A stretch of DNA of 64,000 nt from Actinoplanes philippinensis (lineage in GTDB: Bacteria > Actinomycetota > Actinomycetes > Mycobacteriales > Micromonosporaceae), in assembly GCF_900113015.1 (NCBI RefSeq), contig NZ_FONV01000010.1, forward strand, positions 62,001 to 126,000, written 5' to 3'. Under the pieces are notes generated by a model, which did no database searches, was not told the origin of the DNA, and saw nothing but the letters and a program-made list of their open reading frames with translations. Positions 34,785 through 44,479 of the stretch are shown here, piece by piece (positions within the stretch are counted from its first letter, which is position 1; the number at the start of each line of letters is the position of its first letter). Both the position numbers and the translations under genes were made by a program.

Positions 34785-36737
34785 GTGCCGTCGGCTGGGT
34801 CTGGTTTCGGGACGAGCCCGCCCCACGCGATCGCCCGGGCACAGGAACTGGCCCGCAAGTTCATGAACCAGGGGTATGAGCCGACCGCTGCGGAGCTCGA
34901 CGAGCTACGGGATCTCATCCGGACATACGGCGAGGATCGGGTCTTCGCCTTCGAGTTTCTCGACGATCTCGGGCCGAAGGGTCTGCTGGAGCTGACCGGC
35001 GCCTTGGCGACCTACCAGCTCGATCACCCCGGCAAGGATGTCGATGACGTGCTGTTCGACCGCGACCGGGCCGCCATGGTGCGGGATCTGCAGAACGGCC
35101 TCGGGAAGATGCTGGCCACCGCGACCGAGCCGGCCGGCACCTCGGGCGGGTTGCGGGGCGAGGACTACACGCGTGGCGAGTACGAGCTGTCCAGCCAGTG
35201 GGTTTCCGACCTGATGACGGCCGGACGCGGCCGGATGGACATCGGCGATCCGTCCAGCCCGATGCGGTACGTGGAGGGCGTCCACGGCTATCAGCTGCTT
35301 TCCCCGCTGCTGCACAACGGCGGCTTGGACCCCGGGTTCGTGGCCACCGTCGGCGGCGACATCGTCGACTTCGAGATGGAGCAGGGAAAGGGCAGCGACC
35401 TATGGAACGTGGGGCGCGGCGAGAACGTCCGCCTGGACTGGACCCAGGGCCACGACGACAACTCCCTGCCGGCCGGATACGACCCGGTCAACGCCCTGAT
35501 GGACGGGCTGTCACGCAATGGCGAAGGCGCCCGTGACCTGTTCACCGGCGTCACCGAATCCTCCACCGATCCCCGAGCGCCGGACGGCGGCCGGCTGCCC
35601 CGCCTCGATTACCTGCTCACCGACCGGAACTGGGAAGCCGACCTCCCGGGCGGGCCCGGCTGGACGGCCGAGGCGCTGCAGCACGGGGAGGACTACCGGA
35701 AGAACGGCCTCGACGATCTCGGTGTCGCTCTCGAACGCGCCACGCTCGACCACCCCGGACCGGCCGCCCGGCACCTCGTCGAGGCGATCGTCTACGAGAG
35801 TTCCGTCGACGAGAAGGTCACGGGTGCTCAGGACGCCGACAGGGCGGAACACGCGAAGGGTAAGGAGTCCAACGAGTTCATGAAGACCGATGTGATTCCG
35901 CCGGAGATGCGTGACTCGATGGCCCGGATCATGTCGAGGTACATCGCCGACGTGAACGGCAACATTTCCGACGCCGACTACGGAACGCCGGACGCCATCG
36001 ACGTCGACCGCCAGCAGCTGGTGCGGTTCCTCGCTGACATCGGCAAGGAGGAGGCCGCACACGACATCGTCGCCAGGGCCGAGGCCGGGTACGGCGCCGC
36101 CGCCTACGACTACGTCCTCTCCGGTAGGCAGAACCCGGACGCTGACCTGCGCGCCAACCTGGACGCCATGAAGGTCATCTCGCAAAACTACGGAGGGGTG
36201 ATGGGTGCTCTCGATCTGGGGGCCGTCGAGGCGAAGATCGAGACCAGCGTGCAGCTGGACGAGAGGACCAACGCCGACATCGAGACCCGTTACAAGATCG
36301 TCGGCCCCCTGGTGGAGGGAGCCGTGGGCGCGACGGTCGCGAAGGTTCCCGGAGCAGGTGACCTGCTCAACGGATACGTCGAGCAGGCGCTGGAAGGCCT
36401 GGAGGAGTGGGAGAAGACCGACAGCAGCGGACAGACCCGCTACGAGGTCGGCGAGATACTCGGTGCCGGGCGCAACAGCGCGGTCGCCATCGCTGAAGCC
36501 GCGTTCTACGAGAGCGGCAAGCTTCCAGGGCTGGAATCCATGTTCCGAGACGGGAACGGTGGGATGAGGCCGATGAGTGAATTGATCGACGACGATTTCG
36601 CCAGCTGGCGAGAGTACAAGGCCACTATCGGCGTGGACACGGTGAGTACCGCCGCCACCGAGGCGGGCACCGCCTACCAGTTGGGCTACGACTGGGCGAA
36701 GTCCACCCTGACCCCGGACATGCCGAAGGGCGGTTGA
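34785..36737 (+). CDS. Large WXG100-linked protein, possible type VII substrate
   Basis: This is a roughly 650-residue alpha-helical protein. The frame is open upstream into the WXG100 gene, so the start is uncertain; GTG 34785 follows the preceding stop by 23 bases with GGAG upstream, and ATG 34863 is an alternative. Segments include ARAQELARKFMNQGYEPTAA, LTDRNWEADLPGGPGWTAEA and ARHLVEAIVYESSVDEKVTG. The layout resembles the actinobacterial DUF6571-type proteins found beside WXG100 genes, which is a tentative match. No nuclease, peptidase or ADP-ribosyltransferase motif was recognised at the C-terminus. Confidence 0.6.
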   Translation: MPSAGSGFGTSPPHAIARAQELARKFMNQGYEPTAAELDELRDLIRTYGEDRVFAFEFLDDLGPKGLLELTGALATYQLDHPGKDVDDVLFDRDRAAMVRDLQNGLGKMLATATEPAGTSGGLRGEDYTRGEYELSSQWVSDLMTAGRGRMDIGDPSSPMRYVEGVHGYQLLSPLLHNGGLDPGFVATVGGDIVDFEMEQGKGSDLWNVGRGENVRLDWTQGHDDNSLPAGYDPVNALMDGLSRNGEGARDLFTGVTESSTDPRAPDGGRLPRLDYLLTDRNWEADLPGGPGWTAEALQHGEDYRKNGLDDLGVALERATLDHPGPAARHLVEAIVYESSVDEKVTGAQDADRAEHAKGKESNEFMKTDVIPPEMRDSMARIMSRYIADVNGNISDADYGTPDAIDVDRQQLVRFLADIGKEEAAHDIVARAEAGYGAAAYDYVLSGRQNPDADLRANLDAMKVISQNYGGVMGALDLGAVEAKIETSVQLDERTNADIETRYKIVGPLVEGAVGATVAKVPGAGDLLNGYVEQALEGLEEWEKTDSSGQTRYEVGEILGAGRNSAVAIAEAAFYESGKLPGLESMFRDGNGGMRPMSELIDDDFASWREYKATIGVDTVSTAATEAGTAYQLGYDWAKSTLTPDMPKGG

Positions 36738-36743
36738 TCCCCA

Positions 36744-37403
36744 GTGAGACTGCGTGCTGCGGCGATCACCGCCGTGATGATCACCCTGATGGCGGCCGGT
36801 TGCACCGATAGCGAAAAGCCCAACAATGGGGGTACGCCGGTCGCCAGCAGGCCGAGTGCCGCCGCCTCGTCGATGACATTCGACGAGGCGTACCAGCAGG
36901 TGCCGATCGATGGCGTGGGGGATCTCAAGATCAACTGGGACCTACCGCAGGAGGCCGATGTCGACGAGGTTCTCGCGGCCAGGCGAGGCCTCACCCACGC
37001 CTACTGGCGATCGGAGGCGACCGACTGGACTCCGATCATGACGCTCGCACCGTTCCTGTTCACCGAACGGTACTACCAGCAGGTCCTCGCAGGGCTGGGG
37101 TCTTCAGGCGCCGGCGACCCGCTGATCGGCCCGATCTGGGTGAAACTCATGGGCGTCGAGAAGCTCGGCCCGGACCAGGCCAGAGTGACCTTCTGTACCG
37201 ATATCGGCTGGTGGCACGAGGCGAGCAACACCAACCCGCAAATCCGCAAAGACCGGGCAAACCTGGAGTCGCTCGTCGTGGAGAACGTCCAGACCGGCGA
37301 CGGCGAACGTCGCTGGCTTGCCGACCAGCGCTGGAACCCCGATGCCGACCGGAAGGCGAAGTACGGGGCGGATTGCACGAAATGGGCCCAGCACCAACCT
37401 TGA
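36744..37403 (+). CDS. Lipoprotein at the end of the WXG100 cassette
   Basis: The 219-residue product begins at GTG 36744, six bases after the large gene. It has a lipoprotein signal peptide ending in the lipobox LMAAGC (Cys20), followed by a Ser/Ala/Pro linker and a folded domain with TPIMTLAPFLFTERYYQQVL and VTFCTDIGWWHEASNTNP. The family is not recognised. Constant proximity to the large protein suggests that it is an envelope-anchored partner, for example an immunity-like or docking protein, but this is inference only. Confidence 0.68.
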   Translation: MRLRAAAITAVMITLMAAGCTDSEKPNNGGTPVASRPSAAASSMTFDEAYQQVPIDGVGDLKINWDLPQEADVDEVLAARRGLTHAYWRSEATDWTPIMTLAPFLFTERYYQQVLAGLGSSGAGDPLIGPIWVKLMGVEKLGPDQARVTFCTDIGWWHEASNTNPQIRKDRANLESLVVENVQTGDGERRWLADQRWNPDADRKAKYGADCTKWAQHQP

Positions 37404-37499
37404 CGGAACGTCAGAATTCTTGTCGGGCAATGCCGCCCGGCTGCTGACGGATCAGCACCCGGGCGACGGCGACAGCATCCCGGCACGCGGTCCCACGGC

Positions 37500-38651
37500 C
37501 TACTTGAGGAGCTGTCGTGCCATCACGATGCGCTGGACCTGATTGGTCCCTTCGTAGATCTGGGTGATCTTGGCGTCTCGCATCATGCGCTCGACCGGGT
37601 AGTCGCGGGTGTAGCCGTAACCGCCCAGGATCTGGACCGCGTCGGTGGTGATCTCCATGGCCACGTCGGAGGCGAAGCACTTCGCGGCCGCTCCGAAGTA
37701 GGTCAGGTCGGCGTCGCCGCGTTCGCTCTTGCCGGCCGCCGCGTACGTCAGCTGGCGGGCCGCCTCCAGCTTCATGCCCATGTCGGCGAGCATGAACTGC
37801 AGGCCCTGGAAGTCGGCGATCGCCTTGCCGAACTGTTTGCGCTCCTTCGCGTACCCCAGAGCGAAGTCGAGCGCGCCCTGCGCGATGCCGATGGCCTGGG
37901 CGGCGATGGTGACCCGGGTGTGGTCGAGGGTTTTCATCGCGGTGGCGAAGCCGGTGCCCTCCGCGCCGATGATCCGGTCGGCCGGGATGCGCACGTTGTC
38001 GAAGTAGACCTCGCGGGTCGGGGAGCCCTTGATGCCGAGCTTCTTCTCCGGGGCGCCGAAGCTGACGCCCGCGTCGGATTTCTCCACCACGAAGGCGGAG
38101 ATGCCGCGGGAGCGGGCGGCCGGGTCGGTGACCGCGAAGACCGTGTAGTACTCGGAGACGCCGGCGTTGGTGATCCAGCGCTTCACGCCGTTGAGCACCC
38201 AGTGGTCGCCGTCGCGGACCGCGCGGGTGGTCATCGAGGCGGCGTCGGAGCCGGCCTCGGGCTCGGACAGGCAGTAGGAGAACATGCCCTCGCCGGCCGC
38301 GACCTTGCTCAGATACTTCTGCTTGAGCTCCTCGGAGGCCGCGATGATCAGCGGCATCGTGCCGAGCTTGTTGACCGCGGGGATCAGCGACGACGAGGCG
38401 CAGGCCCGGGCCACCTCCTCGATCACGATCGCGGTGGCGAGGGCGTCCGCGCCGGCGCCGCCGTACTCCACCGGGATGTGCGGGGCGTGGAAGTCCGAGG
38501 AACGCAGGGCGTCATACGACGCCTTGGGGAACTCACCCGTCTCGTCGGCCTCGGCGGCGTGCGGGGCGACCCGCGCGTCGCAGACCTCGCGCACGGCGGC
38601 GCGGATCGTCTCGTGGTCCTCCGGAAGCCGGTAGACGTCGAAATCAGCCAT
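37500..38651 (-). CDS. Acyl-CoA dehydrogenase
   Basis: The 383-residue flavoenzyme has the full acyl-CoA dehydrogenase layout. MFSYCLSEPEAGSDAASMTT binds FAD and substrate, and WVLNGVKRWITNAG, RKQFGKAIADFQ and QILGGYGYTRDYPVERMMRD follow. The catalytic base lies in QIYEGTNQVQR near the end (Glu of YEGT). It catalyses alpha-beta dehydrogenation of short- or medium-chain acyl-CoA. The chain-length preference cannot be read with confidence. Confidence 0.92.
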   Translation of the reverse strand: MADFDVYRLPEDHETIRAAVREVCDARVAPHAAEADETGEFPKASYDALRSSDFHAPHIPVEYGGAGADALATAIVIEEVARACASSSLIPAVNKLGTMPLIIAASEELKQKYLSKVAAGEGMFSYCLSEPEAGSDAASMTTRAVRDGDHWVLNGVKRWITNAGVSEYYTVFAVTDPAARSRGISAFVVEKSDAGVSFGAPEKKLGIKGSPTREVYFDNVRIPADRIIGAEGTGFATAMKTLDHTRVTIAAQAIGIAQGALDFALGYAKERKQFGKAIADFQGLQFMLADMGMKLEAARQLTYAAAGKSERGDADLTYFGAAAKCFASDVAMEITTDAVQILGGYGYTRDYPVERMMRDAKITQIYEGTNQVQRIVMARQLLK

Positions 38652-38879
38652 GCCCTTAACCTTCCCTAAGGTCGTCCCGGGGCAATGTTACCGGTGCGTA
38701 GCGTGGGCTGGGCAACAGTCCGGAGTGTGCCGAATATCGCGGCCTGACCTGGGCACCCGGGGAAACCGCCGGGTTCGGGTCCGTTTCCACAGATCTCCAC
38801 CCGCTTGAGACTGTTCTAATGAGGTGCCGGAAAGGCATGCTCTAACTACAGACAGCGGCCGGACGGTCGAGGAGGTCCT

Positions 38880-41800
38880 GTGGCGCAGGCTGACGAGCCC
38901 GATCACGTTGACGAACAACTGGCTCGCATCGACGCCTCCATATCCGACCTGAAGATTCGCGACATGCAGGCCGCCGCCGAGCGGACGAAGATCGCGAGCA
39001 AGCTCCAGGCCGCGTTGTTCCAGCGCGACATCCTCGCGCACGCCCAGAAGCAGCAGCGGTCCAAAGGGGCGAAGACGCGGCGTACGGCGCCGCGCCGTAA
39101 GCCGGTCGACGACTATCCACCACCGCCGCAGCCCGGCGAGCAGGCGCCGAGCCAGCCGGCCGGCGAGTCGCGGCCGCCACGCCGGCAGCCACCGCCGCCG
39201 GACTGGGCCGAGCCCGGCACCACACACACCGGGCCGCCCGGGGTCGCCACCGACGGCGTGGCCGTGCTGGTCGACGACCCGCCGCCCACCGAGCGGGTCG
39301 AGCGCCCGAAACCGCCGCCGCGCCGCCCGCCGCTGGCCACCATGGAGCATCCGCCGGAGGCGTCCACCCAGTCGGTGCAGAACATCCTGCTGGTCCTGGG
39401 CGCGCTGCTGCTCGGGGTGGCGGCCGTCGTCTTCGCCTCGGTGGCGGACTCGCAGTTCACCCGGGCGCTGATCCTGGCGCTGGCCACCGGGATCGCGCTG
39501 TCGGTGGCGCCCGGCGTGGCCAAGCGCGGCCTCACCTCCACCGGTGAGGCGATCGCCGCGATCGGCCTGATCCTGCTCCCGATGACGCTGTATGCGTTGC
39601 ACGGCAGCCCGCTGACCGGCAAGGACGTGCCGACCGCGCTCTACCTCGGCATCACCTTCGCGATCACCGCGGTGGCCGCGTTCGTCTACGCCGGGGCCAC
39701 GCGACTCGCCGCGCCGCGGTACGCGACGGTCATCGCCACGCAGCCGGTCGCGCCGCTCCTGGCGTACCCCATGATCCAAAGCCCGGCCGGCTGGGGCCTC
39801 GCGCTGACCGCCGTGGCCCTCCTCGACCTCCTGCTCCTCACCCGGGTGATCCGGGCCGGGCGGCTCGTGCCGCGCTGGCCGCTGGGGCGGCCGGTGGCCG
39901 CCGACCGCGAGTCGCTCGCCGACGCGGACACCGACCGCGGTCCCGACCCGGCGGACCCCTCGTCGTACGCCGCGGACGCCCCGCCGCGCCCGGAGTCCCG
40001 CCAGGAGGAGCCGGACCTGATCATCCCCGGCTTCAACCGGCCGCGTCGCCGCTGGCTGCCGACCCGGATCTTTCCCGGGCCGCGGCCGGAGGGGGCGCCG
40101 CCCGCCGGTTCGATGCCGCTGGCCCCGCCGGCCGTCCCGCCGTCCGCCGACTGGCTGCGGGAGCTGACGTTCGCGCTGCTCTGCATCGCGTCCGCGGGCG
40201 CGCTGCTCTACTCGTCGGTGGCGCTGCTGCAGGCCCAGGTGCTGGGCGACGCGCTGCGGTCCGGCGTGATCCTGATCGCCGCCGCGCTCACCGCGGTCGC
40301 GGCGGCACGCCTGCTCAAGCAGCCGACCGCGATCAACGTGGCGGGCGCCGTGCTCACCCTCGCGGTGATCGGCGCGATGGCCCGGATCGCCGGGGTGGTG
40401 GCGCCGAACTGGAGCGTGGTGGCCGCCGCCGCGACGGTCGCGGTGGCCGGCGCGGTCATCGGCATGCTGCCGGAGACGATGCGCCGGGGCCCGCAGTACG
40501 CGTCGACCGGCGCGCTGCTGCTGCTCGGCCTGGTCGTCGGGGTGGACGTGCTGCGCGCGGCGATCGCCCCGGTCGCCGCGGCCCGCCCGATCTGGGACGC
40601 GGACACCGCGGCGTACGCTCAGCGGCTCGCCGAGGCGGTCGGCCCGTCCGGCTGGCTGCTGGCCTTCAGCGCGCTGCTCATGACGATCGCCGCCGCGCTG
40701 GCGCTGCCCACCACGATCCGGCACGAGGGCGCGGTGATCGGCATCGCCCTGACCGCCCTGGCTGTGCCCGCCTCGCTGGGTCTGCCCTGGTCGGAGGCGC
40801 CGTGGCCGCTGGTGCTGGCGTCGATCGGGCTGGGCGCCGCCGGTCTGTGGGCCAACACGCTGCGGACCGCCGCGACACACGTGGCCGCGGCCGGCGTGGT
40901 CGGGCTGTTCGGCGCGTGTGCCGCGCTGAGCGCCTCCTGGCTGACCGCCGCCGTGCTGACCGCGCTGGCCGGGGCCGGAGTGATGGTCGCGATCGCGGCC
41001 CGGCAGATCCCGGTGCGGCTGTTCGCCTGGGTGATCGGCGACTGGGCGTCCGGCGCCGCCGCGCTGGCGATCCCGGGCGCCGCGGTGACCGCCGCGCTCG
41101 CCGTCTCCGACCCGGGTGGCGGTCCGCCGCCGACCGCCGGCTCGACCGTTCCGGCGCTGGCCGCCGGGTTCCTCGCGGTCGCCGCCACGCTCAGCTACGC
41201 CGCCGTGTTCCAGGTGGCGCGGCGGGAGATCAGCCTGCCGATGACGGTCGGCACCGGGCTGGGTGCGATGGCGATGGCGCTGGCCGCGCTCTTCGCCCCG
41301 GGCGCTGCCGCGCCGGACATCTGGGTGGGGGCGTTGCTGCTCGGCGCGGCCTCCCTGCTCTTCTTCGCCAAGTCGATCGACAACCGGGGGCGTACGGACC
41401 GGCTGCTGGACGGCCCGGACATCGCCGCCGCGGCCGCCACCGTGGCGATCTGCGGCGCCCTGGCCCGGGTCGCGGCCCTCGCCTTCCCGGACGCGCCTCT
41501 CGCCGTGGCCGCCGTGATGGTGCTGCTGGTCGGCATGGGTGTCACCGTGCTGCCGGACGACTGGCGGCCCGGCCCGGCCCGTGGCCTGGGGCTGGCCGCC
41601 CTGGTGGTGGGCGCGATCGCCGGCTGGCAGGCGGTGGTCGGCGGGCTGCGGGTGCTGTCGCTGCCCGGCCCGCTGTGGGCCGCCGATCTGTCCGCCTATC
41701 CGGCCACCCCGGAGGCGGGCGCCTGGCAGGCCCCGTTCGCCCTGGTGGCGATCGCGATCACGGCGGCCATCGCGATGCCGAAACCGTGGTCGCCGTACGC

Positions 41801-43985
41801 GTCGGGGCTGGCCGCGGCACTGGCCGCGATCGGCACGCCGTACGCGTTCGGCATGCCCTGGTGGTCTCCGCTGCTGGTGGGCACCGCGGTGGCGGTCGCC
41901 TTCGCGCTGGCCGCCGTCGCCGCGGCCGACGCGCACTCGGCCCGGGCCCGTGCCGGCGTGGCCGCCGCGGTGCTGCTGCACGCCGCCTCGGCCGGCCTGG
42001 CCCGGCCCTGGTCGACCGCGCTGGCGCTGCTGGCGATCGTGCTGCTCGGCACGGTGGTGGCGGCCGCCGCCCGGATTCCGGTGAAGGCCCCGCCGACCTC
42101 GTTCGAGGACACCGCCGAGCTGGAGGAGACACCGGACGAGGCCCCGGAGCGGGTGCTGCCGCAGCATCGGGCGCAGATCGGCGGCGCGGCCACCGGGTCG
42201 GTGCTGCTGGCGCTGCCCGGTTTCCTGGCCGCGCTCGCCGCCGATCAGGGGCACGGCATCGAGGTGGTGCTGACCGCCGCGCTGGCCGGGTCCACGCTGG
42301 GCCTGGCGATCCTGGCCGCGATCGGCCGGTTCGTGCCGCACTATCTGCCGTGGGCGACCATCGGAGTGGTGCTGGGCGCCACGGTCACCGCTGTCGCCTG
42401 CATCCCGACCGACCACCCGACGGCGCTCTACGCGGCTGCGGCCGCCCTGGTGGGGGTGCTCGCCGAGATGCTGCGCGGCGCGGTCCCGCCACCGCCGTCG
42501 CCGGTGCCGCGGATCGCGCCGTTCGACGACAGCCCGGCCGCCAGCCGCTACCTGCGTCTCCGGCGGTCCGGCTGGGGTGAGCGCTGGCTCGCCGACCCGG
42601 CCGCGGGTGCCGTGATGCTGGCGCTGCTGCCGACGATTCTGGCGCTGTTCTCGCTGGCCCCGGCTCTGCGGGCGGCCCTGGTCGACCCGCTGGGCCAGTT
42701 GCGGGCGATCTGGGAGGGCCCGATCCCGGCGCTGACCGAGCCGGCCGCCGGGCTGGTGGACGGCACCAGCGCGCTCGCCGCGGTCCTGCTCACCGGCGCT
42801 GCGGCGCTCGCCGCCGTCGGTTTCGGCGGCAAGGTGTCCGAGGCGGTCCCGGTGATCCTGCCGGGTCTTGCGCTGACCCTGCTGATCACCCCGATCGCCC
42901 TGGACGCCGGGTTCCCGGCCGCCACCGGAGCGGCACTGGTGGTCTTCACCATCTCGATGCTGGGGCTGGCGCTCACCCCGCCGCCGCTCGCCCACCGGGC
43001 GCCGCTGCTGCGCATCACCCGGGCGGTCGTCTTCGTGATCGGCCTGCTGGCCGGTGGCGCGGGGCTGGCCGGCAGCCTGGCGCTGGAGTCGCTGACCGTC
43101 TTCACGCTGGGCAGCGCGGTCGGTGTCGGGCTGGTCGCGGCACTCGCCGGGCGCAACCAGTCGGCCCGGCTGCTGGGCTGGCTGTTCGCCGCGGTGATGG
43201 GCCAGATGTTCGTGATGGCGGTGGCGATTTCGCTCGGCCTGGAACGGCACTGGGCGGCGTTCGGGGTGCTCGCGGTCGGCGCGGGACTGCTGTCGCTGGA
43301 GGCGGCGCTGCCCCGGCTGGGTCTCCCGCAGTACCGGGCGGAGGCGATCACCGTCGAGTGGAGCGGGTACGCGTCGGCGGCCGTCGCCGGAGTGCTGGCC
43401 CTCTACTCCCCCGCTCACCTGGCGGCGCTGCTCGCGGCCTGGGGTGCGGTGCTGGGCCTGACCGCGTCCCGGCCGGACCGGACGGCCGCTCAGCGGCGCA
43501 CGCTGTTCTGGGTGGCCGTCGGGTTCGAGATCGCCGGCTGGTGGCTGTTCATCTCGCTGAACGAGGTGGGCCTGCCGGAGGCGTACACACTGCCGTTCGC
43601 CGCACTGGCGCTGGCGGTCGGTGTGGTCGAGGCGCATCACCGGCCCGACCTGAGCAGCTGGGCGGCGTACGGCCCGGCGCTGCTCGCCGCGTTCGTGCCG
43701 ACGATCGGCATCATGATCGCCGGCAACGGCGGTGACCTGCGGGCGGTGCTGCTGCTGCTCGGAGCGGTCGCGACGCTGATCATCGGCTCGCGCAGCCGTC
43801 AGCAGGCCCCGGTGGTGGTCGGCACCGTCGCCACGGTGGTCGCGGCGCTGGCGTTCGCCTTCACCGTCGGCGGCCCGTGGCTGATGCTGATCCCGGTCGG
43901 TGTGGTCCTGCTGTTCCTGGGCGCGTCGAGCGAGAACCGCCGGCGCACCCAGGAGTTCCGCGAGGTGCTGTCGAAGATGCGTTAG
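38880..43985 (+). CDS. Giant SCO7613-type membrane protein
   Basis: The 1701-residue protein starts at GTG 38880 behind GAGGAGG. Residues 1-60 are a charged coiled-coil (ARIDASISDLKIRDMQAAAE), a Pro-rich linker follows (to about 150), and the rest is several dozen hydrophobic helices of very Ala/Val/Leu-rich composition. This matches the SCO7613 C-terminal-domain membrane proteins of actinomycetes, whose function is unknown. The hydrophobicity and short loops suggest a scaffold or transporter-like fold without recognised catalytic residues. The stop overlaps the convergent purE stop by 4 bases. Confidence 0.8.
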   Translation: MAQADEPDHVDEQLARIDASISDLKIRDMQAAAERTKIASKLQAALFQRDILAHAQKQQRSKGAKTRRTAPRRKPVDDYPPPPQPGEQAPSQPAGESRPPRRQPPPPDWAEPGTTHTGPPGVATDGVAVLVDDPPPTERVERPKPPPRRPPLATMEHPPEASTQSVQNILLVLGALLLGVAAVVFASVADSQFTRALILALATGIALSVAPGVAKRGLTSTGEAIAAIGLILLPMTLYALHGSPLTGKDVPTALYLGITFAITAVAAFVYAGATRLAAPRYATVIATQPVAPLLAYPMIQSPAGWGLALTAVALLDLLLLTRVIRAGRLVPRWPLGRPVAADRESLADADTDRGPDPADPSSYAADAPPRPESRQEEPDLIIPGFNRPRRRWLPTRIFPGPRPEGAPPAGSMPLAPPAVPPSADWLRELTFALLCIASAGALLYSSVALLQAQVLGDALRSGVILIAAALTAVAAARLLKQPTAINVAGAVLTLAVIGAMARIAGVVAPNWSVVAAAATVAVAGAVIGMLPETMRRGPQYASTGALLLLGLVVGVDVLRAAIAPVAAARPIWDADTAAYAQRLAEAVGPSGWLLAFSALLMTIAAALALPTTIRHEGAVIGIALTALAVPASLGLPWSEAPWPLVLASIGLGAAGLWANTLRTAATHVAAAGVVGLFGACAALSASWLTAAVLTALAGAGVMVAIAARQIPVRLFAWVIGDWASGAAALAIPGAAVTAALAVSDPGGGPPPTAGSTVPALAAGFLAVAATLSYAAVFQVARREISLPMTVGTGLGAMAMALAALFAPGAAAPDIWVGALLLGAASLLFFAKSIDNRGRTDRLLDGPDIAAAAATVAICGALARVAALAFPDAPLAVAAVMVLLVGMGVTVLPDDWRPGPARGLGLAALVVGAIAGWQAVVGGLRVLSLPGPLWAADLSAYPATPEAGAWQAPFALVAIAITAAIAMPKPWSPYASGLAAALAAIGTPYAFGMPWWSPLLVGTAVAVAFALAAVAAADAHSARARAGVAAAVLLHAASAGLARPWSTALALLAIVLLGTVVAAAARIPVKAPPTSFEDTAELEETPDEAPERVLPQHRAQIGGAATGSVLLALPGFLAALAADQGHGIEVVLTAALAGSTLGLAILAAIGRFVPHYLPWATIGVVLGATVTAVACIPTDHPTALYAAAAALVGVLAEMLRGAVPPPPSPVPRIAPFDDSPAASRYLRLRRSGWGERWLADPAAGAVMLALLPTILALFSLAPALRAALVDPLGQLRAIWEGPIPALTEPAAGLVDGTSALAAVLLTGAAALAAVGFGGKVSEAVPVILPGLALTLLITPIALDAGFPAATGAALVVFTISMLGLALTPPPLAHRAPLLRITRAVVFVIGLLAGGAGLAGSLALESLTVFTLGSAVGVGLVAALAGRNQSARLLGWLFAAVMGQMFVMAVAISLGLERHWAAFGVLAVGAGLLSLEAALPRLGLPQYRAEAITVEWSGYASAAVAGVLALYSPAHLAALLAAWGAVLGLTASRPDRTAAQRRTLFWVAVGFEIAGWWLFISLNEVGLPEAYTLPFAALALAVGVVEAHHRPDLSSWAAYGPALLAAFVPTIGIMIAGNGGDLRAVLLLLGAVATLIIGSRSRQQAPVVVGTVATVVAALAFAFTVGGPWLMLIPVGVVLLFLGASSENRRRTQEFREVLSKMR

Positions 43986-44479
43986 CCCATCAGCCGGTCG
44001 CGCAGCGCCGCGTCCTTCTCGGCGACCAGCTTCTCGAGCCCGGCCTGGAAATCCACCATCCGCTGGCGGATCTCCGGGTGCGACGCCCCGAGAATGCGGA
44101 CCGCGAGCAGACCGGCGTTGCGCGCCCCGCCGATCGACACGGTGGCCACCGGCACGCCCGCCGGCATCTGCACGATCGAGAGCAGCGAGTCCATCCCGTC
44201 CAGGTGCTTGAGCGGCACCGGCACGCCGATCACCGGCAGCGGGGTCAGCGCGGCCACCATGCCCGGCAGGTGCGCGGCCCCGCCGGCGCCCGCGATGATC
44301 GCCCGGATGCCCCGGTCGGCCGCCGACTCGGCGTAGTCCACCATCTTCTTCACGGTCCGGTGGGCGGAGACCACACCGACCTCGAACGGGATGTCGAACT
44401 CGGCCAGGGCGACAGCGGCCGCCTCCATGGTCGGCCAGTCCGAGTCGCTGCCCATGATGATGCCGACGACGGGATTCAT
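43982..44479 (-). CDS. purE: N5-carboxyaminoimidazole ribonucleotide mutase
   Basis: The 165-residue class I PurE begins VVGIIMGSDSDWPTMEAA and contains the SAHRTVKKM and GAGGAAHLPGMVAAL motifs and GVPVPLKHLDGMDSLLSIVQ. It converts N5-CAIR to CAIR in purine synthesis, using the product of PurK. Its ATG directly abuts the purK stop (TAGATG), the usual purK-purE operon. Confidence 0.95.
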   Translation of the reverse strand: MNPVVGIIMGSDSDWPTMEAAAVALAEFDIPFEVGVVSAHRTVKKMVDYAESAADRGIRAIIAGAGGAAHLPGMVAALTPLPVIGVPVPLKHLDGMDSLLSIVQMPAGVPVATVSIGGARNAGLLAVRILGASHPEIRQRMVDFQAGLEKLVAEKDAALRDRLMG

